DNA of 64,000 nucleotides from Halomonas chromatireducens (lineage in GTDB: Bacteria > Pseudomonadota > Gammaproteobacteria > Pseudomonadales > Halomonadaceae): NCBI RefSeq assembly GCF_001545155.1, contig NZ_CP014226.1, positions 1,772,191 to 1,836,190 of the forward strand, read 5' to 3'. Below, in pieces: positions 1-8,793 of the stretch. The notes beneath the pieces are model-generated. The model was not told where the DNA came from and did no database searches. It worked only from the letters and a program-made list of their open reading frames with translations. The position numbers and the translations under genes were made by a program. The first letter of the stretch is position 1; each line of letters begins with the position of its first letter.

Positions 1-300
1 GGTCAACACTTCGCGTCCGCTGAGCTGCTCGTAGAAGCTGACATTCTCGGGCAGGTAGCCCAGGCGACGACGCAGCGTCTCGGCATGGGGGCCGTCGGGC
101 GCCCCGCCAAGCACCTTCAATTCGCCGGCACTGGGAGAGAGCAGCCCCAGGATCAGCTTCATGGTCGTGGTCTTGCCGGCACCGTTATGGCCAAGCAGGG
201 CAAGTACCTCGCCCTCATTGACTGCCAGGTCCAGGGCGTCGAGGCGGGTCAGGGTGCCATGTCGCAGGGTGAGTCCGTGGCATTCGATCACCGGATTCAT
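1..300 (-). CDS. nosF: NosF, ABC transporter ATPase for nitrous oxide reductase maturation (5' part only)
   Basis: This is the N-terminal 100 residues of an ABC ATPase; the gene runs off the left edge. Walker [10 protein letters not shown] lies at residues 37-45, and the stretch [11 protein letters not shown] is the NosF-type version of the Q-loop region. In the Nos system NosF energises the NosY membrane partner, and NosDFY is needed for copper-sulfide cluster (CuZ) assembly in NosZ. Its start codon overlaps the end of nosD by four bases (ATGA), so the two are translationally coupled in one leftward nosRZDF operon. nosY and nosL would be expected just outside the window. Confidence 0.93.
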   Translation of the reverse strand, partial: MNPVIECHGLTLRHGTLTRLDALDLAVNEGEVLALLGHNGAGKTTTMKLILGLLSPSAGELKVLGGAPDGPHAETLRRRLGYLPENVSFYEQLSGREVLT

Positions 301-1607
301 GGGCGGATGCCTCCAATTTGGGGTTCACGCATCAGGGGGACGCTGTCGCGGACGCCCTGGGCGCGGAATATCGGGAATTGCCGCTGCACCCAGCGTAGTG
401 CCACCACTGCGGGGCTGTGCATCAGCAGGCGTGCGCTGGGGTAGCGCCACAGCAGGCGATCCACGGCGTCGTTGGGTTCGTAGGCGGTGTCGCCGATGCC
501 GTCACCGGCAAGGTCCCACCCCAGGTAGTCGCTCCAGTAGTTGCCCTTGCCGTCCACCGACCACTCCTGGGTGCGGGTGGAGACGTACATCACCTGCTGG
601 CGGTTATTGATGAAGGCATTGTGGTAGAGGCGATTGTTCTCGGACCCGGCGGTGAGATGGATGCCCAGCTCGCTGTCGGCCACACGATTGTTGTGGATCT
701 CGTTGGCTTGGGAGTTGTAGATGAACAGCGCCTTGCCCTCGGCTCCCAGCGTCACGCCGTGCTCGGCGCCGCCGGCACCCTGCCAGGCGGTGATGCCGCG
801 GATGTCGTTGCCGGCGATGGTGCTGTAGTTGACGTAGTTCATCAGGATGCCGTAATTCTTGTCGTTCTCGGAGCGGTTGTTCAGCACCTCGAGATCCCGG
901 GACATCATCAGCGCATAGCCCGCCCTTGTACCGCTGGTATGGTTGTCGATGATGCGGCTGCCGTGGGTGAACATGTAGTGGATACCGAAACGGGAGTCAC
1001 TCAGCCGGTTACCGCGAAACTCCAGGTCGCGGCTGGTATCCACATAGATGGCATCGCGGGAGCCGGTCACGACGTTATCGGCGATCAGGCCGCCATCGAT
1101 ATTGTAGAGCCGGATGGCATCGCCACGATCCTGGGAGCGAACCTCGGTATTGCCGGTGATGCGGTTGCCGACCAGGGTCGGTGCCTCCGCATGCCACAGC
1201 CAGATGCCGAAGGCCACGTTATCCATCACGGTATCTTCAACATGCAGGCGATGTGAGTCGCGCTCGGCATGGATGCCCGCGTTCATGTCGGTCAGGTTGA
1301 AGCCTGAATTGCGCAGGGTCAGGCCTTCGATGCGCACATCGGGTGCCATGACACGAATGACGTCGCCACGGCCTTCGCCGTCGAGGACGGCGCCGGGTTC
1401 GCCGCGCAGGGTCAAGGGCTTGTCGATCAGGATGCCGCCGATATGAATCCCTTCCGCGAGCGTCAGCTCGCTGCCGGGCGAGGCAGCATCAATATGAGAC
1501 TGGAGAGGACCGTCGTCGGGTTCGATACGCAGCTCGCCGAAGGCGAAGGTCGCCGTCAGCAGCAGCGCGCAGCCACCCAGAAGAGAGAAAAGAGTCTGTT
1601 TCACCAC
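297..1607 (-). CDS. nosD: NosD, periplasmic beta-helix protein for copper centre assembly of NosZ
   Basis: This protein of about 436 residues has an N-terminal signal peptide (hydrophobic [14 protein letters not shown]). It then carries many short beta-helix repeats (CASH/PbH1 type, e.g. NRITGN, NVVTGS, NRLSDS, NDIRGI). NosD acts in the periplasm with NosF and NosY to mature NosZ. Several GTG codons lie at the start. The one at 1607 is preferred because GAGG lies five bases before it; GTG at 1613 would overlap that ribosome-binding site. It follows nosZ after about 50 bases and overlaps nosF by four. Confidence 0.92.
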   Translation of the reverse strand: MVKQTLFSLLGGCALLLTATFAFGELRIEPDDGPLQSHIDAASPGSELTLAEGIHIGGILIDKPLTLRGEPGAVLDGEGRGDVIRVMAPDVRIEGLTLRNSGFNLTDMNAGIHAERDSHRLHVEDTVMDNVAFGIWLWHAEAPTLVGNRITGNTEVRSQDRGDAIRLYNIDGGLIADNVVTGSRDAIYVDTSRDLEFRGNRLSDSRFGIHYMFTHGSRIIDNHTSGTRAGYALMMSRDLEVLNNRSENDKNYGILMNYVNYSTIAGNDIRGITAWQGAGGAEHGVTLGAEGKALFIYNSQANEIHNNRVADSELGIHLTAGSENNRLYHNAFINNRQQVMYVSTRTQEWSVDGKGNYWSDYLGWDLAGDGIGDTAYEPNDAVDRLLWRYPSARLLMHSPAVVALRWVQRQFPIFRAQGVRDSVPLMREPQIGGIRP

Positions 1608-1660
1608 GGTCACCTCGGGGGTATTACGATGGCCGGCCCCGCAGGGCCGGCCGGGTTACA

Positions 1661-3550
1661 TCACGCTTCTACCAGCATCCTACCTGACATTTCCATGTGC
1701 AGGGCATGGCAGAACCAGCTGCAGTAGTACCAGTGGACGCCGGGCTTGTCGGCCACGAAGGTCACCGAAGAGGTCTGCTGCGGATGGATCTCGAAGTTGA
1801 TGCCGTGGTTGACCAGGGCGAAGCCGTGGCTGACATCCTCGATGGTATCCATGTTGGTGACCACGATGGTGACCTCATCGCCCCTCTTCACGCGGAACTC
1901 TGTAGTGCCGAAGTTCGGCGCCACGGAGGTCATGTAGACGCGCACCTTGTTGCCGTCGCGAATGACCTTGTTGTCCGTCTCCAGCGTGACGCCATCGGCC
2001 TCGGCCATGGCCACGGTTTCGGCGAAGTAGGGATCGTCCCTGGTGTAGATCTGTGACGGGTTGAGCTGGTCGGCACGGATCATCAGCGCATCGTGGGGCT
2101 CGGCGTAGGTCGGGCCGTCATGCACCAGCTTCATCTGCTCGCCGGTGATGTCGATCAGCTGATCGTTCTCGGCATGCATCGGGCCCACCGGCAGGAAGCG
2201 GTCCTTGGAGAACTTGCACAGCGCGGTGAGGTACTTGCCGTCGACGTCGCGGCTACAGGCGAGCGATGCCTTGATGTGGCCGATGTTGTAGTGCACGTCG
2301 ATACGGTCGCGGATGTAGTTCACTTCCTCGCCGTTGTAGGAGCGAATCGCGTCCTCCACGTTCCACTTCACCACCTGGCTGTCCAGGAACAGCGAGGTGT
2401 AGGCGTTGCCGCGGTTGTCATAGGTGGTGTGCAGCGGCCCCAGGCCCACTTCCGGCTCTGCCACCACGGTGTCGCGCGGGTCGTCGAGGCCACCGTCGAA
2501 CCACTCACCGACACGGGACCACTCGATCACGGTACAGGTCGGGGAGAGCTTGCCGCTGACCACGCAGTACTTGCCTTCCGGAGGCATGGTGTTGACGCCG
2601 TGCGGGCTGCGCGGGGTCGGCACATAGAGAGCGAAGGTGTTGCGGCCTTCATGGGCCTGCTCGCGGGCGTCGACCACCGGCACCTGGGAATCGCCGATGG
2701 TGGTGTAGTCACCGGCGGCAACGGCCGCTTCGATGGCGGGAACGTCGAAGAACACCGTCCAGTCGCGCTCCGGTCCCATCATCTCCGGCAGGGTCATGCC
2801 GCGGCTGGAGTTGTAACAGGAAGCAGCGACGAAGCGGCCGGTATAGTCGGTGTCGCAGTTGTCGAGGTTGCCGTCGACGATGGCCTGCCACTTGATCTCC
2901 ATGGTCTCGGCATCGAGACAGGACATCATGGTCCAGTACTGGGACGGGTCGTCCAGGTAGTCACCGTTGTTGTTCAGCGGCACGATCATTTCACCCGCCG
3001 CGAAGACCCGCTCGGTGCTGGGCACGCGCTGGAGCGTGAGACCGTGAATCGACTGGACGTTGGGAATGGTGATGATCTTGTCGGCGCGCATGATATCCAG
3101 GCGGATACGCGCAACCCGGGTGTTCAGCTTGTCGTTGATGAAGCAGTAGCGGCCGTCATAGCTGGCGTCGGTGTAGCTCACCTTGGGGTGGTGGGTGTCG
3201 CCGTTGAGCGGCGCGTTCTCGCCCAGCACGCGCTTGGACTCGTTGGTGATCCCCCAGCCGGTGGCGCTGTCGACGTTGAAGACCGGAATGCGCAGCAGTT
3301 CGCGCATGGAAGGTACGCCGAGGATACGCACTTCGCCGGAATGGCCGCCGCTCCAGAAGCCGTAGTACTCGTCCAGCTCACCGGGCTCGACATGATGCTC
3401 ATTATTCTGCGCTGCTTCGGCGGGACGGCTGCTCATCATTGTACCGGCACCGAAGCCGCCGGCCAGGCCTGCCCCGGCTACACCGGTTACTGCACTGTTG
3501 CGCAGGAACTTGCGGCGGCTGAGGTCTTTGATGTTTTCATTGTCACTCAT
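1661..3550 (-). CDS. nosZ: Nitrous oxide reductase NosZ
   Basis: The 629-residue enzyme reduces N2O to N2 in the periplasm, the last step of denitrification. The N-terminus has a twin-arginine signal (SRRKFLRNSAVTG), the mark of clade I NosZ exported folded by Tat. The seven-bladed propeller holding the CuZ histidines follows. The C-terminal cupredoxin domain ends with the CuA motif CSWFCHALHMEMSGRM (Cys-x3-Cys, His, Met). A strong GGAGGAG site precedes the ATG and overlaps the end of nosR, only three bases upstream. Length and motifs are complete. Confidence 0.98.
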   Translation of the reverse strand: MSDNENIKDLSRRKFLRNSAVTGVAGAGLAGGFGAGTMMSSRPAEAAQNNEHHVEPGELDEYYGFWSGGHSGEVRILGVPSMRELLRIPVFNVDSATGWGITNESKRVLGENAPLNGDTHHPKVSYTDASYDGRYCFINDKLNTRVARIRLDIMRADKIITIPNVQSIHGLTLQRVPSTERVFAAGEMIVPLNNNGDYLDDPSQYWTMMSCLDAETMEIKWQAIVDGNLDNCDTDYTGRFVAASCYNSSRGMTLPEMMGPERDWTVFFDVPAIEAAVAAGDYTTIGDSQVPVVDAREQAHEGRNTFALYVPTPRSPHGVNTMPPEGKYCVVSGKLSPTCTVIEWSRVGEWFDGGLDDPRDTVVAEPEVGLGPLHTTYDNRGNAYTSLFLDSQVVKWNVEDAIRSYNGEEVNYIRDRIDVHYNIGHIKASLACSRDVDGKYLTALCKFSKDRFLPVGPMHAENDQLIDITGEQMKLVHDGPTYAEPHDALMIRADQLNPSQIYTRDDPYFAETVAMAEADGVTLETDNKVIRDGNKVRVYMTSVAPNFGTTEFRVKRGDEVTIVVTNMDTIEDVSHGFALVNHGINFEIHPQQTSSVTFVADKPGVHWYYCSWFCHALHMEMSGRMLVEA

Positions 3551-3553
3551 GAT

Positions 3554-5695
3554 TCACTCCTCCTGGAGAGTGGGAATGCGCTGCAGTTTGGCCTGGCTGC
3601 CCTGTGCAGCATCGGCCGGGAAGGTTTCGACGCCGCCGTTCTTAGAAGAGGCCCTGACAGCCTTCTCGTAGCGCTTGCGACGCTTGACCATTGGCGGACA
3701 GCGCCGGTCGTCGTGGTAGGTCACCTGGCAATCCAGGCAGTAGTGGCACTCGTTGGCGTTGATGCGGCCGTCGGGATGGATGGCGGCCACTTCGCACTCC
3801 TTGGCGCAGATCTGGCAAGGGGTACCGCAACTGCCGCGATGGCGCTTGAGCCAGTCGAACAGGCGCAGGCGGGCGGGAATGGCGAGCCCGGCCCCCAGCG
3901 GACAGATATAGCGGCAGTAGGCCTTGTGGGTGAATGCCGAGATGGCAAGCAGGCCAAGCGCATAGAGCAGGAAGGCCCACTCGCGCTGGAAACGCATGGT
4001 CACGGCGGTCTTGAACGGCTCCACTTCGGCGTAGCGTTCGGCCTGGCCCAGTGAGTGCAGCGAGACCGCGAACAGCGCCAGCAGGATGATGTACTTGAGG
4101 GCCCAGAGACGCTCGTGTACGGCAAATGGCAATTCGTACTGGGGCACCCGGATCTTGCGGGCGACCTTGTTGATCAGTTCCTGCATGGCGCCGAAGGGGC
4201 AAAGCCAGCCGCAGAACACGCCGCGGCCCCACATCAGCAGCGTCACCGCCACGAATGACCAGAGGATGAACATCATCGGATCGATGAGGAACGACTCCCA
4301 ACTGAAGCCGCCCATCAGGGAGTGGATGAAGGTCAATATATTGACCACCGAGAGCTGGGCCAGGGAGTACCAGCCGATGAACACCACGGTATAGATGAGG
4401 AACCCGACGCGCAGCGGGGCGAACACGCGGGGATAGCGCACCAGCACATCCTGGAACAGCATGATGGCGGTGAGTACGGCCAGGCCCGCACCGAGCACGG
4501 CAATCTGGAAGGTGCGGTCACGCCACACCTGCACCCACAGCGCCTCTTCCACCGGGGGCTCGAAGCGCTCGATGAAGCGTTCGGGGATGCTGTAGTGGGC
4601 GTTGAAGCGTACGAACTCGGTCTCCAGCGGCCCGGCGGCGCGGCGCACCAGCAGGCCCAGTTCCCAAGGCTCGCCGGGGTCGAATTCGACGTCGTCGCGA
4701 ATGATGAAGATATCGCGCTCGGTCAGCCTGGGGGCGCCGTCGACGGCCATGCGCACGATGCGGCGGTGGTCACTGTCCTGAAAGGCGATATTGGTGTTGC
4801 CTTGAGAGGCCTCGATGCGGTCGAAGATACCGCCGCGAACGTAGCCCGAGCCCTTGAAGGAGTAGTCGCCCTGGGCCATGACGCCGATGGCGTGCTCGCC
4901 TTCATCGAGGCGCTCCATCAACTGCTCGTAGACGATGTCGCCGAGCAGGTTGCGACCGGCTGTCGGCGCGTTGAGGTAGGTGACGTAGAGATCGATGAAG
5001 GTGCTGTCGGCATCCTGGCCGCTGGCGTAGCCTTCGGCAGGGGTGCCGACGAAGGCCTCGTCGATCTCGCCGTGGGTCAGATGCAAACGGCGAATAGTGC
5101 CGTCGCCCACCAGGGTTTCCCAGTCGGCCGATTCGAAGACGTCGTAACGCACCTCGGCGGGCGGGGTGGCCAGGGGATCGTCGATTAAACCCTGCTCGGC
5201 AGCCACTCGGCGGGCGGAGCGCATCACCGTCTCGGTGAGAACAATCACGGTGACCGTGGCGCCGGAAATGGCATCGAGGTTTTCGCCGACGCGTAGCCGT
5301 TCGTTGACGTGGTGGGGTGCGTGAGCATCGGCATAGTCGACAAGGCGCTGCTCGGGGATGCCTACCAGCATGATCGGCTCTTCGTGGCCGAGGATGGTGG
5401 CCTGGGTGATGTGCGCCTCCAGGTCGATGCCCACCAGCATGCTGATCGGCCGGCCGGAATAGGCAGGGATCGGTGCAATGTCGTCAGTCTCGAAGGCGTA
5501 TCCGAGCAGCGTATCGCCGGCATAGACCGCCTTGGCGGGATGCTCGCCTTCGACATCAGCCAGGCGAGTGGCATCGGGAAAGCCTGCCTTTACCTGGGAA
5601 AGCTCGAAGGCCTGTACGGTCGGGCCGAGCAGCATCAACAGGCCGAAGAGCCAGATGGAAAGCAGTGATAGTAGCGGGCTGCGCCGGATGGACAT
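3554..5695 (-). CDS. nosR: NosR, membrane flavin/iron-sulfur protein supporting N2O reduction
   Basis: This is a polytopic protein of about 713 residues: a signal anchor, a periplasmic FMN-binding domain (residues about 80-180, with SGATVTV as the likely covalent flavin threonine motif), several membrane helices with the conserved CGWLCPFG and CRYICPLG motifs, and a cytoplasmic polyferredoxin tail (CGTPCQICAKEC, CHYCLDC). NosR is needed for nosZ expression and for electron supply to NosZ. The ATG at 5695 has AAGGA six bases before it; an in-frame ATG at 5701 abuts the site and is less likely. It is the first gene of the nos operon. Confidence 0.95.
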   Translation of the reverse strand: MSIRRSPLLSLLSIWLFGLLMLLGPTVQAFELSQVKAGFPDATRLADVEGEHPAKAVYAGDTLLGYAFETDDIAPIPAYSGRPISMLVGIDLEAHITQATILGHEEPIMLVGIPEQRLVDYADAHAPHHVNERLRVGENLDAISGATVTVIVLTETVMRSARRVAAEQGLIDDPLATPPAEVRYDVFESADWETLVGDGTIRRLHLTHGEIDEAFVGTPAEGYASGQDADSTFIDLYVTYLNAPTAGRNLLGDIVYEQLMERLDEGEHAIGVMAQGDYSFKGSGYVRGGIFDRIEASQGNTNIAFQDSDHRRIVRMAVDGAPRLTERDIFIIRDDVEFDPGEPWELGLLVRRAAGPLETEFVRFNAHYSIPERFIERFEPPVEEALWVQVWRDRTFQIAVLGAGLAVLTAIMLFQDVLVRYPRVFAPLRVGFLIYTVVFIGWYSLAQLSVVNILTFIHSLMGGFSWESFLIDPMMFILWSFVAVTLLMWGRGVFCGWLCPFGAMQELINKVARKIRVPQYELPFAVHERLWALKYIILLALFAVSLHSLGQAERYAEVEPFKTAVTMRFQREWAFLLYALGLLAISAFTHKAYCRYICPLGAGLAIPARLRLFDWLKRHRGSCGTPCQICAKECEVAAIHPDGRINANECHYCLDCQVTYHDDRRCPPMVKRRKRYEKAVRASSKNGGVETFPADAAQGSQAKLQRIPTLQEE

Positions 5696-6066
5696 ATGCA
5701 TTCCTTACCGTGTGCCTGTCCGGAGCATGTGAGAAGCCGGTGAATCGAACAGGCATCTAAAATGTTACTTATCTGTTGTTGCTCATCATGCCAGTAGACC
5801 TCAGGTCTCGAATTGACATGGATCATGTGTGCAGTGCCGCGCCATCAACCTTGAGGGAGTAACCACAAGGAGGTAGGTGATGTTTTGGGCACAGCCATGT
5901 GGCCGCGGCGGGGTCGCGGATCCGGTGAAGAAACAGTCGGGAAGCAAGAGGGCGCGGAAGAAGAGAAGGCGAAGCGGGAGCAGGTTGGCGAGGCGCACAA
6001 GGCCATTCGGCCTGGCGCCCCGCCGGTCAGGTGGGCAAGCCCACGGGGTCTACAGGAGGGGGGGCC
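5696..6066. other. Intergenic region upstream of nosR, no recognised gene
   Basis: These 371 bases separate nosR from the small cytochrome. They hold the FNR/DNR-type box at 5813-5826 and, on the + strand, a perfect AAGGAGGT at 5867-5874 followed by ATG at 5880. The reading frame from that ATG is very rich in Arg and Lys, matches no family I recognise, and continues antisense into the cytochrome gene. The rest is purine-rich (about 5925-5985) with no other visible structure. Confidence 0.6.
5813..5826. promoter_or_regulatory. FNR/ANR/DNR-type box upstream of nosR
   Basis: TTGACatggATCAT matches the TTGAY-N4-RTCAA consensus at 9 of 10 defined positions. Its centre lies about 124 bases before the nosR start, leaving room for a leader and a class II promoter. 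Nitrous oxide reductase genes are commonly activated by DNR/NNR-type regulators. It could equally serve the + strand, where an unexplained strong ribosome-binding site lies 41 bases beyond the box. Confidence 0.65.
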
Positions 6067-6378
6067 TCAGAGCACGGGCTCGAGCAGGTAATCCACCGAT
6101 GCCTTCACTTCTTCGTCGCTCAGGTTCATGTGCCCACCACGGGGTGGCATGGCCTGAAAACCATCAATGGAGTTGGCATACAGCGTATCCATGCCCTTTT
6201 CCAGCCTGGGCGCCCACGCGGCCTCGTCGCCGCGAATCGGTGCGCCGGCAGCGCCGGTCATGTGGCAGGCCATGCAGGCCTGGTTATAGATGGCTTCGCC
6301 GTCGGGCTCGGCCTGGGCAGAGGCAGTGAAGGCGAGGGCGGCAGCGCCGGCCAACAAGGCGGCAGTCACTTTTTTCAT
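6067..6378 (-). CDS. Small periplasmic c-type cytochrome, cytochrome c5 type
   Basis: A 103-residue monoheme cytochrome. The signal peptide should be cut after AQA at residue 23. The heme motif CMACH is at residues 35-39 and the distal MPPRGG supplies the axial Met, as in the cytochrome c5/c555 family. Such carriers move electrons from the bc1 complex or quinol dehydrogenases to periplasmic reductases. Its position next to nosR and nsrR suggests a donor for N2O or NO reduction, but the partner cannot be told from sequence. The upstream 137 bases contain no convincing regulator box. Confidence 0.9.
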   Translation of the reverse strand: MKKVTAALLAGAAALAFTASAQAEPDGEAIYNQACMACHMTGAAGAPIRGDEAAWAPRLEKGMDTLYANSIDGFQAMPPRGGHMNLSDEEVKASVDYLLEPVL

Positions 6379-6515
6379 GGGTTCTCCTGATATAGCGAGG
6401 TCACGGTTAGTACGGATTGACAGTGAAGCCAGTCGTTAGTTGAGCCAAGCCTATCTCTTGACTGTCTTCCATGCTATTGCCACCAATGCTATGCAAAAAG
6501 CAAGCATCGGCAAGT

Positions 6516-6962
6516 CTAAGGTGGTGTTGTCGGTATCTGCATCAGCCGCGCCAGCTGCGGCTGACGCCTGCCCAGTATGTCAGCAAGAGTGTAGCTATCC
6601 AGCACGGCCATGAAGGCGGCCATTGCCTCGTTGAGTATCGGCTTGAGCCGGCAGGCCGGCGTGATGACACACTCATTGGAATCGCGGAAGCACTCCACCA
6701 GCCCGAGCTCATGCTCGGTATCGCGAATCAGGCCGCCCAGCGAAATGGATTCGGGGGCGCGGTTAAGCAGCATACCCCCGTTCTTGCCACGAATGGTGAT
6801 GATGTAGCCTCGGTGGCTGAGATCCTGAACCACTTTCATCAGATGGTTGCGCGATACGCCGAAGCTTTCGGCGATCTCATGAATGGTGGCCCTCTCCTCG
6901 CCCTTGACGGCGAGGTAGATGAGTACACGGAGCGCGTAATCGGTATACCGGGTCAGGTGCAT
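6516..6962 (-). CDS. nsrR: NsrR, Rrf2-family nitric oxide-sensing repressor
   Basis: A 148-residue Rrf2 regulator with an N-terminal winged helix (start MHLTRYTDYALRVLIYLA is typical) and three cysteines at 91, 98 and 104 that hold the NO-sensitive iron-sulfur cluster in NsrR. NO destroys the cluster and lifts repression. NsrR-type operators are visible in this window before the DUF454/nnrS pair, hmp and norC, which supports NsrR over IscR or other Rrf2 members. A perfect FNR-type box sits only 22 bases before the ATG, suggesting its own synthesis responds to oxygen or NO. Confidence 0.93.
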   Translation of the reverse strand: MHLTRYTDYALRVLIYLAVKGEERATIHEIAESFGVSRNHLMKVVQDLSHRGYIITIRGKNGGMLLNRAPESISLGGLIRDTEHELGLVECFRDSNECVITPACRLKPILNEAMAAFMAVLDSYTLADILGRRQPQLARLMQIPTTPP

Positions 6963-6984
6963 GGATTATCCCGTTGTCAGAGGC

Positions 6985-6998
6985 TTGATAAGAATCAA
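6985..6998. promoter_or_regulatory. Perfect FNR/ANR-type box just upstream of nsrR
   Basis: TTGATaagaATCAA is a perfect dyad matching the FNR consensus. The centre lies about 30 bases before the nsrR ATG. That is too close for ordinary class II activation with a normal leader. Repression, or a very short or absent leader, is therefore implied. Confidence 0.8.
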
Positions 6999-7014
6999 AT
7001 AAAATGCGCTAACG

Positions 7015-7431
7015 TCATCGTACTCTGGTATTGAGCGCGGGTAACCCTGCAGGGTGGGAGGGTGCGGCATCGGGTCGCGTCAGCACGAAGGTGGCCACAC
7101 AGCAGAACATCAGCGCCGTCAGCGCCAGGACCATGGGTGGCGCGCTTCCCAGCAACAGCACCAGCCAGCTGAATGCCAACAGTACCACCGCCAGCCGCTT
7201 CGCCCTGCGTGGAATGGCACGCTGCTCCTGCCAGGCTGTCAGGGTGGGGCCGATACGCGGGTGCTGCCATAGCCAGCGTGCCAGGCGCGGCGATCCCTTG
7301 GGCGCAGCCCAGGCGGCCACCAGCAGGAAAGGGGTCGTGGGCAGCAGCGGCACCACGATACCCGCAGCCCCCAGGCCAATGCAGCCATAGGCCAGGGAAC
7401 GCCAGGCAAAACGCGAAACCATGTTGGTCAT
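7015..7431 (-). CDS. DUF454 (YbaN-like) inner membrane protein
   Basis: A 138-residue protein with the DUF454 signature: an N-terminal helix with GCIGLGAAGIVVPLLPTTPFLLVAAW, a short cytoplasmic stretch (SPRLARWLWQHPRIGPTLTAWQEQRAIPRRAKR) and two more helices. The function of the family is not established. ATG 7431 is chosen because it gives the usual family N-terminus. An NsrR-type operator ends 31 bases upstream, at almost the same distance as in hmp, so this gene is probably NO-induced. It is transcribed towards nsrR and divergent from nnrS. Confidence 0.85.
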   Translation of the reverse strand: MTNMVSRFAWRSLAYGCIGLGAAGIVVPLLPTTPFLLVAAWAAPKGSPRLARWLWQHPRIGPTLTAWQEQRAIPRRAKRLAVVLLAFSWLVLLLGSAPPMVLALTALMFCCVATFVLTRPDAAPSHPAGLPALNTRVR

Positions 7432-7462
7432 GTCGACCTCGCGGATTGGCAGTGGGTAAACT

Positions 7463-7485
7463 AAGGAGTATTTTATATGCATGTT
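7463..7485. promoter_or_regulatory. NsrR-type operator between DUF454 gene and nnrS
   Basis: Two 11-base half sites separated by one base resemble the NsrR consensus AAGATGYATTT-N-AAATRCATCTT: left half AAGGAGTATTT (9 of 11) and right half ATATGCATGTT (9 of 11). It lies 31 bases before the DUF454 start. It also contains the likely AAGGAG ribosome-binding site and ATG (7481) of nnrS. Confidence 0.75.
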
Positions 7486-8677
7486 TAAGAGCAATGCAAA
7501 ATTCTTCGCGGTGGCGGCTGGGCAAAAGCCTGTCTCGACAGCGCTGCGACAACCGGCCTGGCGCTGGTTCTTTCCCTTGGCGGCACTGCACGCAGCGCTG
7601 ATGGTGCCGCTGACGTTGCTCGCTCTCTACCATGGGTGGGACATCTTGTCGCAGCTGGCTTCGCCGGCCGCCCATGCACGTGAACTGCTATTTGGCTTCG
7701 CCCTGGCAGTCATCGCTGGCTACCTTCTCGGGCCGCTGCCACGGCGGTTGCAGGGGTGGCTGGTGGGTCTGTGGCTGGTGGGGCGGCTGGGTATTCTCGA
7801 TTGGCCGGGAGGTGCGGTGGCAACCCTGGCCGATGCGCTCTTTGCCCTGTGGCTGGCCGGCTTGCTGGTGCCCCGGTTTCTCGCCGCGAAAAAGTGGCGC
7901 AACCGGGTGCTCTCGCCGTTGCTGGGGCTCATCTGCCTGCTGGCGGTGGTGACCCTGACCTGGCGCTACCTGGATGACATGCCGACCACTGCACCGCTGA
8001 TGCACCAGAGCGTGCTGTGGCTGGTATTGCTGATGACTTTCATGGGTGGACGGATCATCTCCCCTGCCGTCAATGGCTACCTGATGAGCCGCTATCGCAT
8101 GGCGGGTGCCGGCGTGCAACCGCAGGTCGAGTCGGCACTGATCGTGCTGCTGGGAAGCGCGCCCTTCTTGATGCTGTGGTCGGCCCTGCGACCGCTGGCG
8201 GCGGGACTGGTGCTGGCGGCCGGTCTGCTGGTGCTGTGGCGTGTGATGCGCTGGGGGCCTGGCCGCTGTCATGAGCGCCCCGACCTGCTGGTGTTGATGC
8301 TGGGCTATACCTGGCTTGGCATCGGACTGCTGCTGCTGGCGCGCACCTGGTGGGTGCCGGTACATGCCAGCACGGCGCTGCACGTTTTTACTATCGCTGC
8401 GCTGGGAACGCTGTCCAGCACCATCATGCTGCGCCATGTGATCCTGCGTGCCAGATACCGTCCCGAGAGCGAATGGGCGCTGGTGCCGCTGGCCGGACTG
8501 TTTGCCACCGCCGCCATCATGCGGCTTTGGGCGCTCGATGCAGGTAGCGCCTGGCTGGTCATTCTATGGGTATCGTCACTGCTCTGGAGCCTGGCCTGGC
8601 TGCTGGTGGCTTGGCGACTGTGTTACTGGCTGGCACGGATCCCCTCCGGTAGGTCAGGGCCAACTCCTCCCCGGTAA
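7481..8677 (+). CDS. nnrS: NnrS family membrane heme-copper protein, copy 1
   Basis: A 398-residue protein with about twelve membrane segments and the NnrS-type N-terminal pattern (HARELLFGFALAVIAGYLLGP; histidine in a polar-aromatic context). NnrS proteins are widespread in denitrifiers, were described as heme- and copper-containing, and protect against NO stress; their exact reaction is unknown. ATG 7481 follows AAGGAG by twelve bases, both inside the NsrR-type operator. GTG 7511 is an alternative start without a clear ribosome-binding site. A second, different NnrS is encoded at 38278. Confidence 0.88.
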   Translation: MFKSNAKFFAVAAGQKPVSTALRQPAWRWFFPLAALHAALMVPLTLLALYHGWDILSQLASPAAHARELLFGFALAVIAGYLLGPLPRRLQGWLVGLWLVGRLGILDWPGGAVATLADALFALWLAGLLVPRFLAAKKWRNRVLSPLLGLICLLAVVTLTWRYLDDMPTTAPLMHQSVLWLVLLMTFMGGRIISPAVNGYLMSRYRMAGAGVQPQVESALIVLLGSAPFLMLWSALRPLAAGLVLAAGLLVLWRVMRWGPGRCHERPDLLVLMLGYTWLGIGLLLLARTWWVPVHASTALHVFTIAALGTLSSTIMLRHVILRARYRPESEWALVPLAGLFATAAIMRLWALDAGSAWLVILWVSSLLWSLAWLLVAWRLCYWLARIPSGRSGPTPPR

Positions 8678-8691
8678 TTGATCACGGACAA
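8678..8691. promoter_or_regulatory. Weak FNR/ANR-like box upstream of hemN
   Basis: TTGATcacgGACAA has a perfect left half and a 3 of 5 right half. It starts at the stop codon of nnrS and its centre is about 109 bases before hemN. Anaerobic activation of hemN by ANR/DNR is established in Pseudomonas, which makes the position reasonable, but the match is poor. Confidence 0.35.
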
Positions 8692-8793
8692 GAGTTGAGC
8701 GGGCGCACGCAGACGACACGTATCGCCAATGTCATACTGGCGCCATAGGCAATGGCCAGCCCATGTCCCCTTCTCAAGAGGCTGTTTTCGATC

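Noticed and set aside
2093..4054. A 653-codon open frame antisense to nosZ and nosR
   Set aside because: GC-driven shadow; composition unlike any real protein and nosZ/nosR are unambiguous.
6379..6515. FNR half site (TTGACAGTG) upstream of the small cytochrome
   Set aside because: Only one arm is present (right arm AAGCC); not enough for a box.
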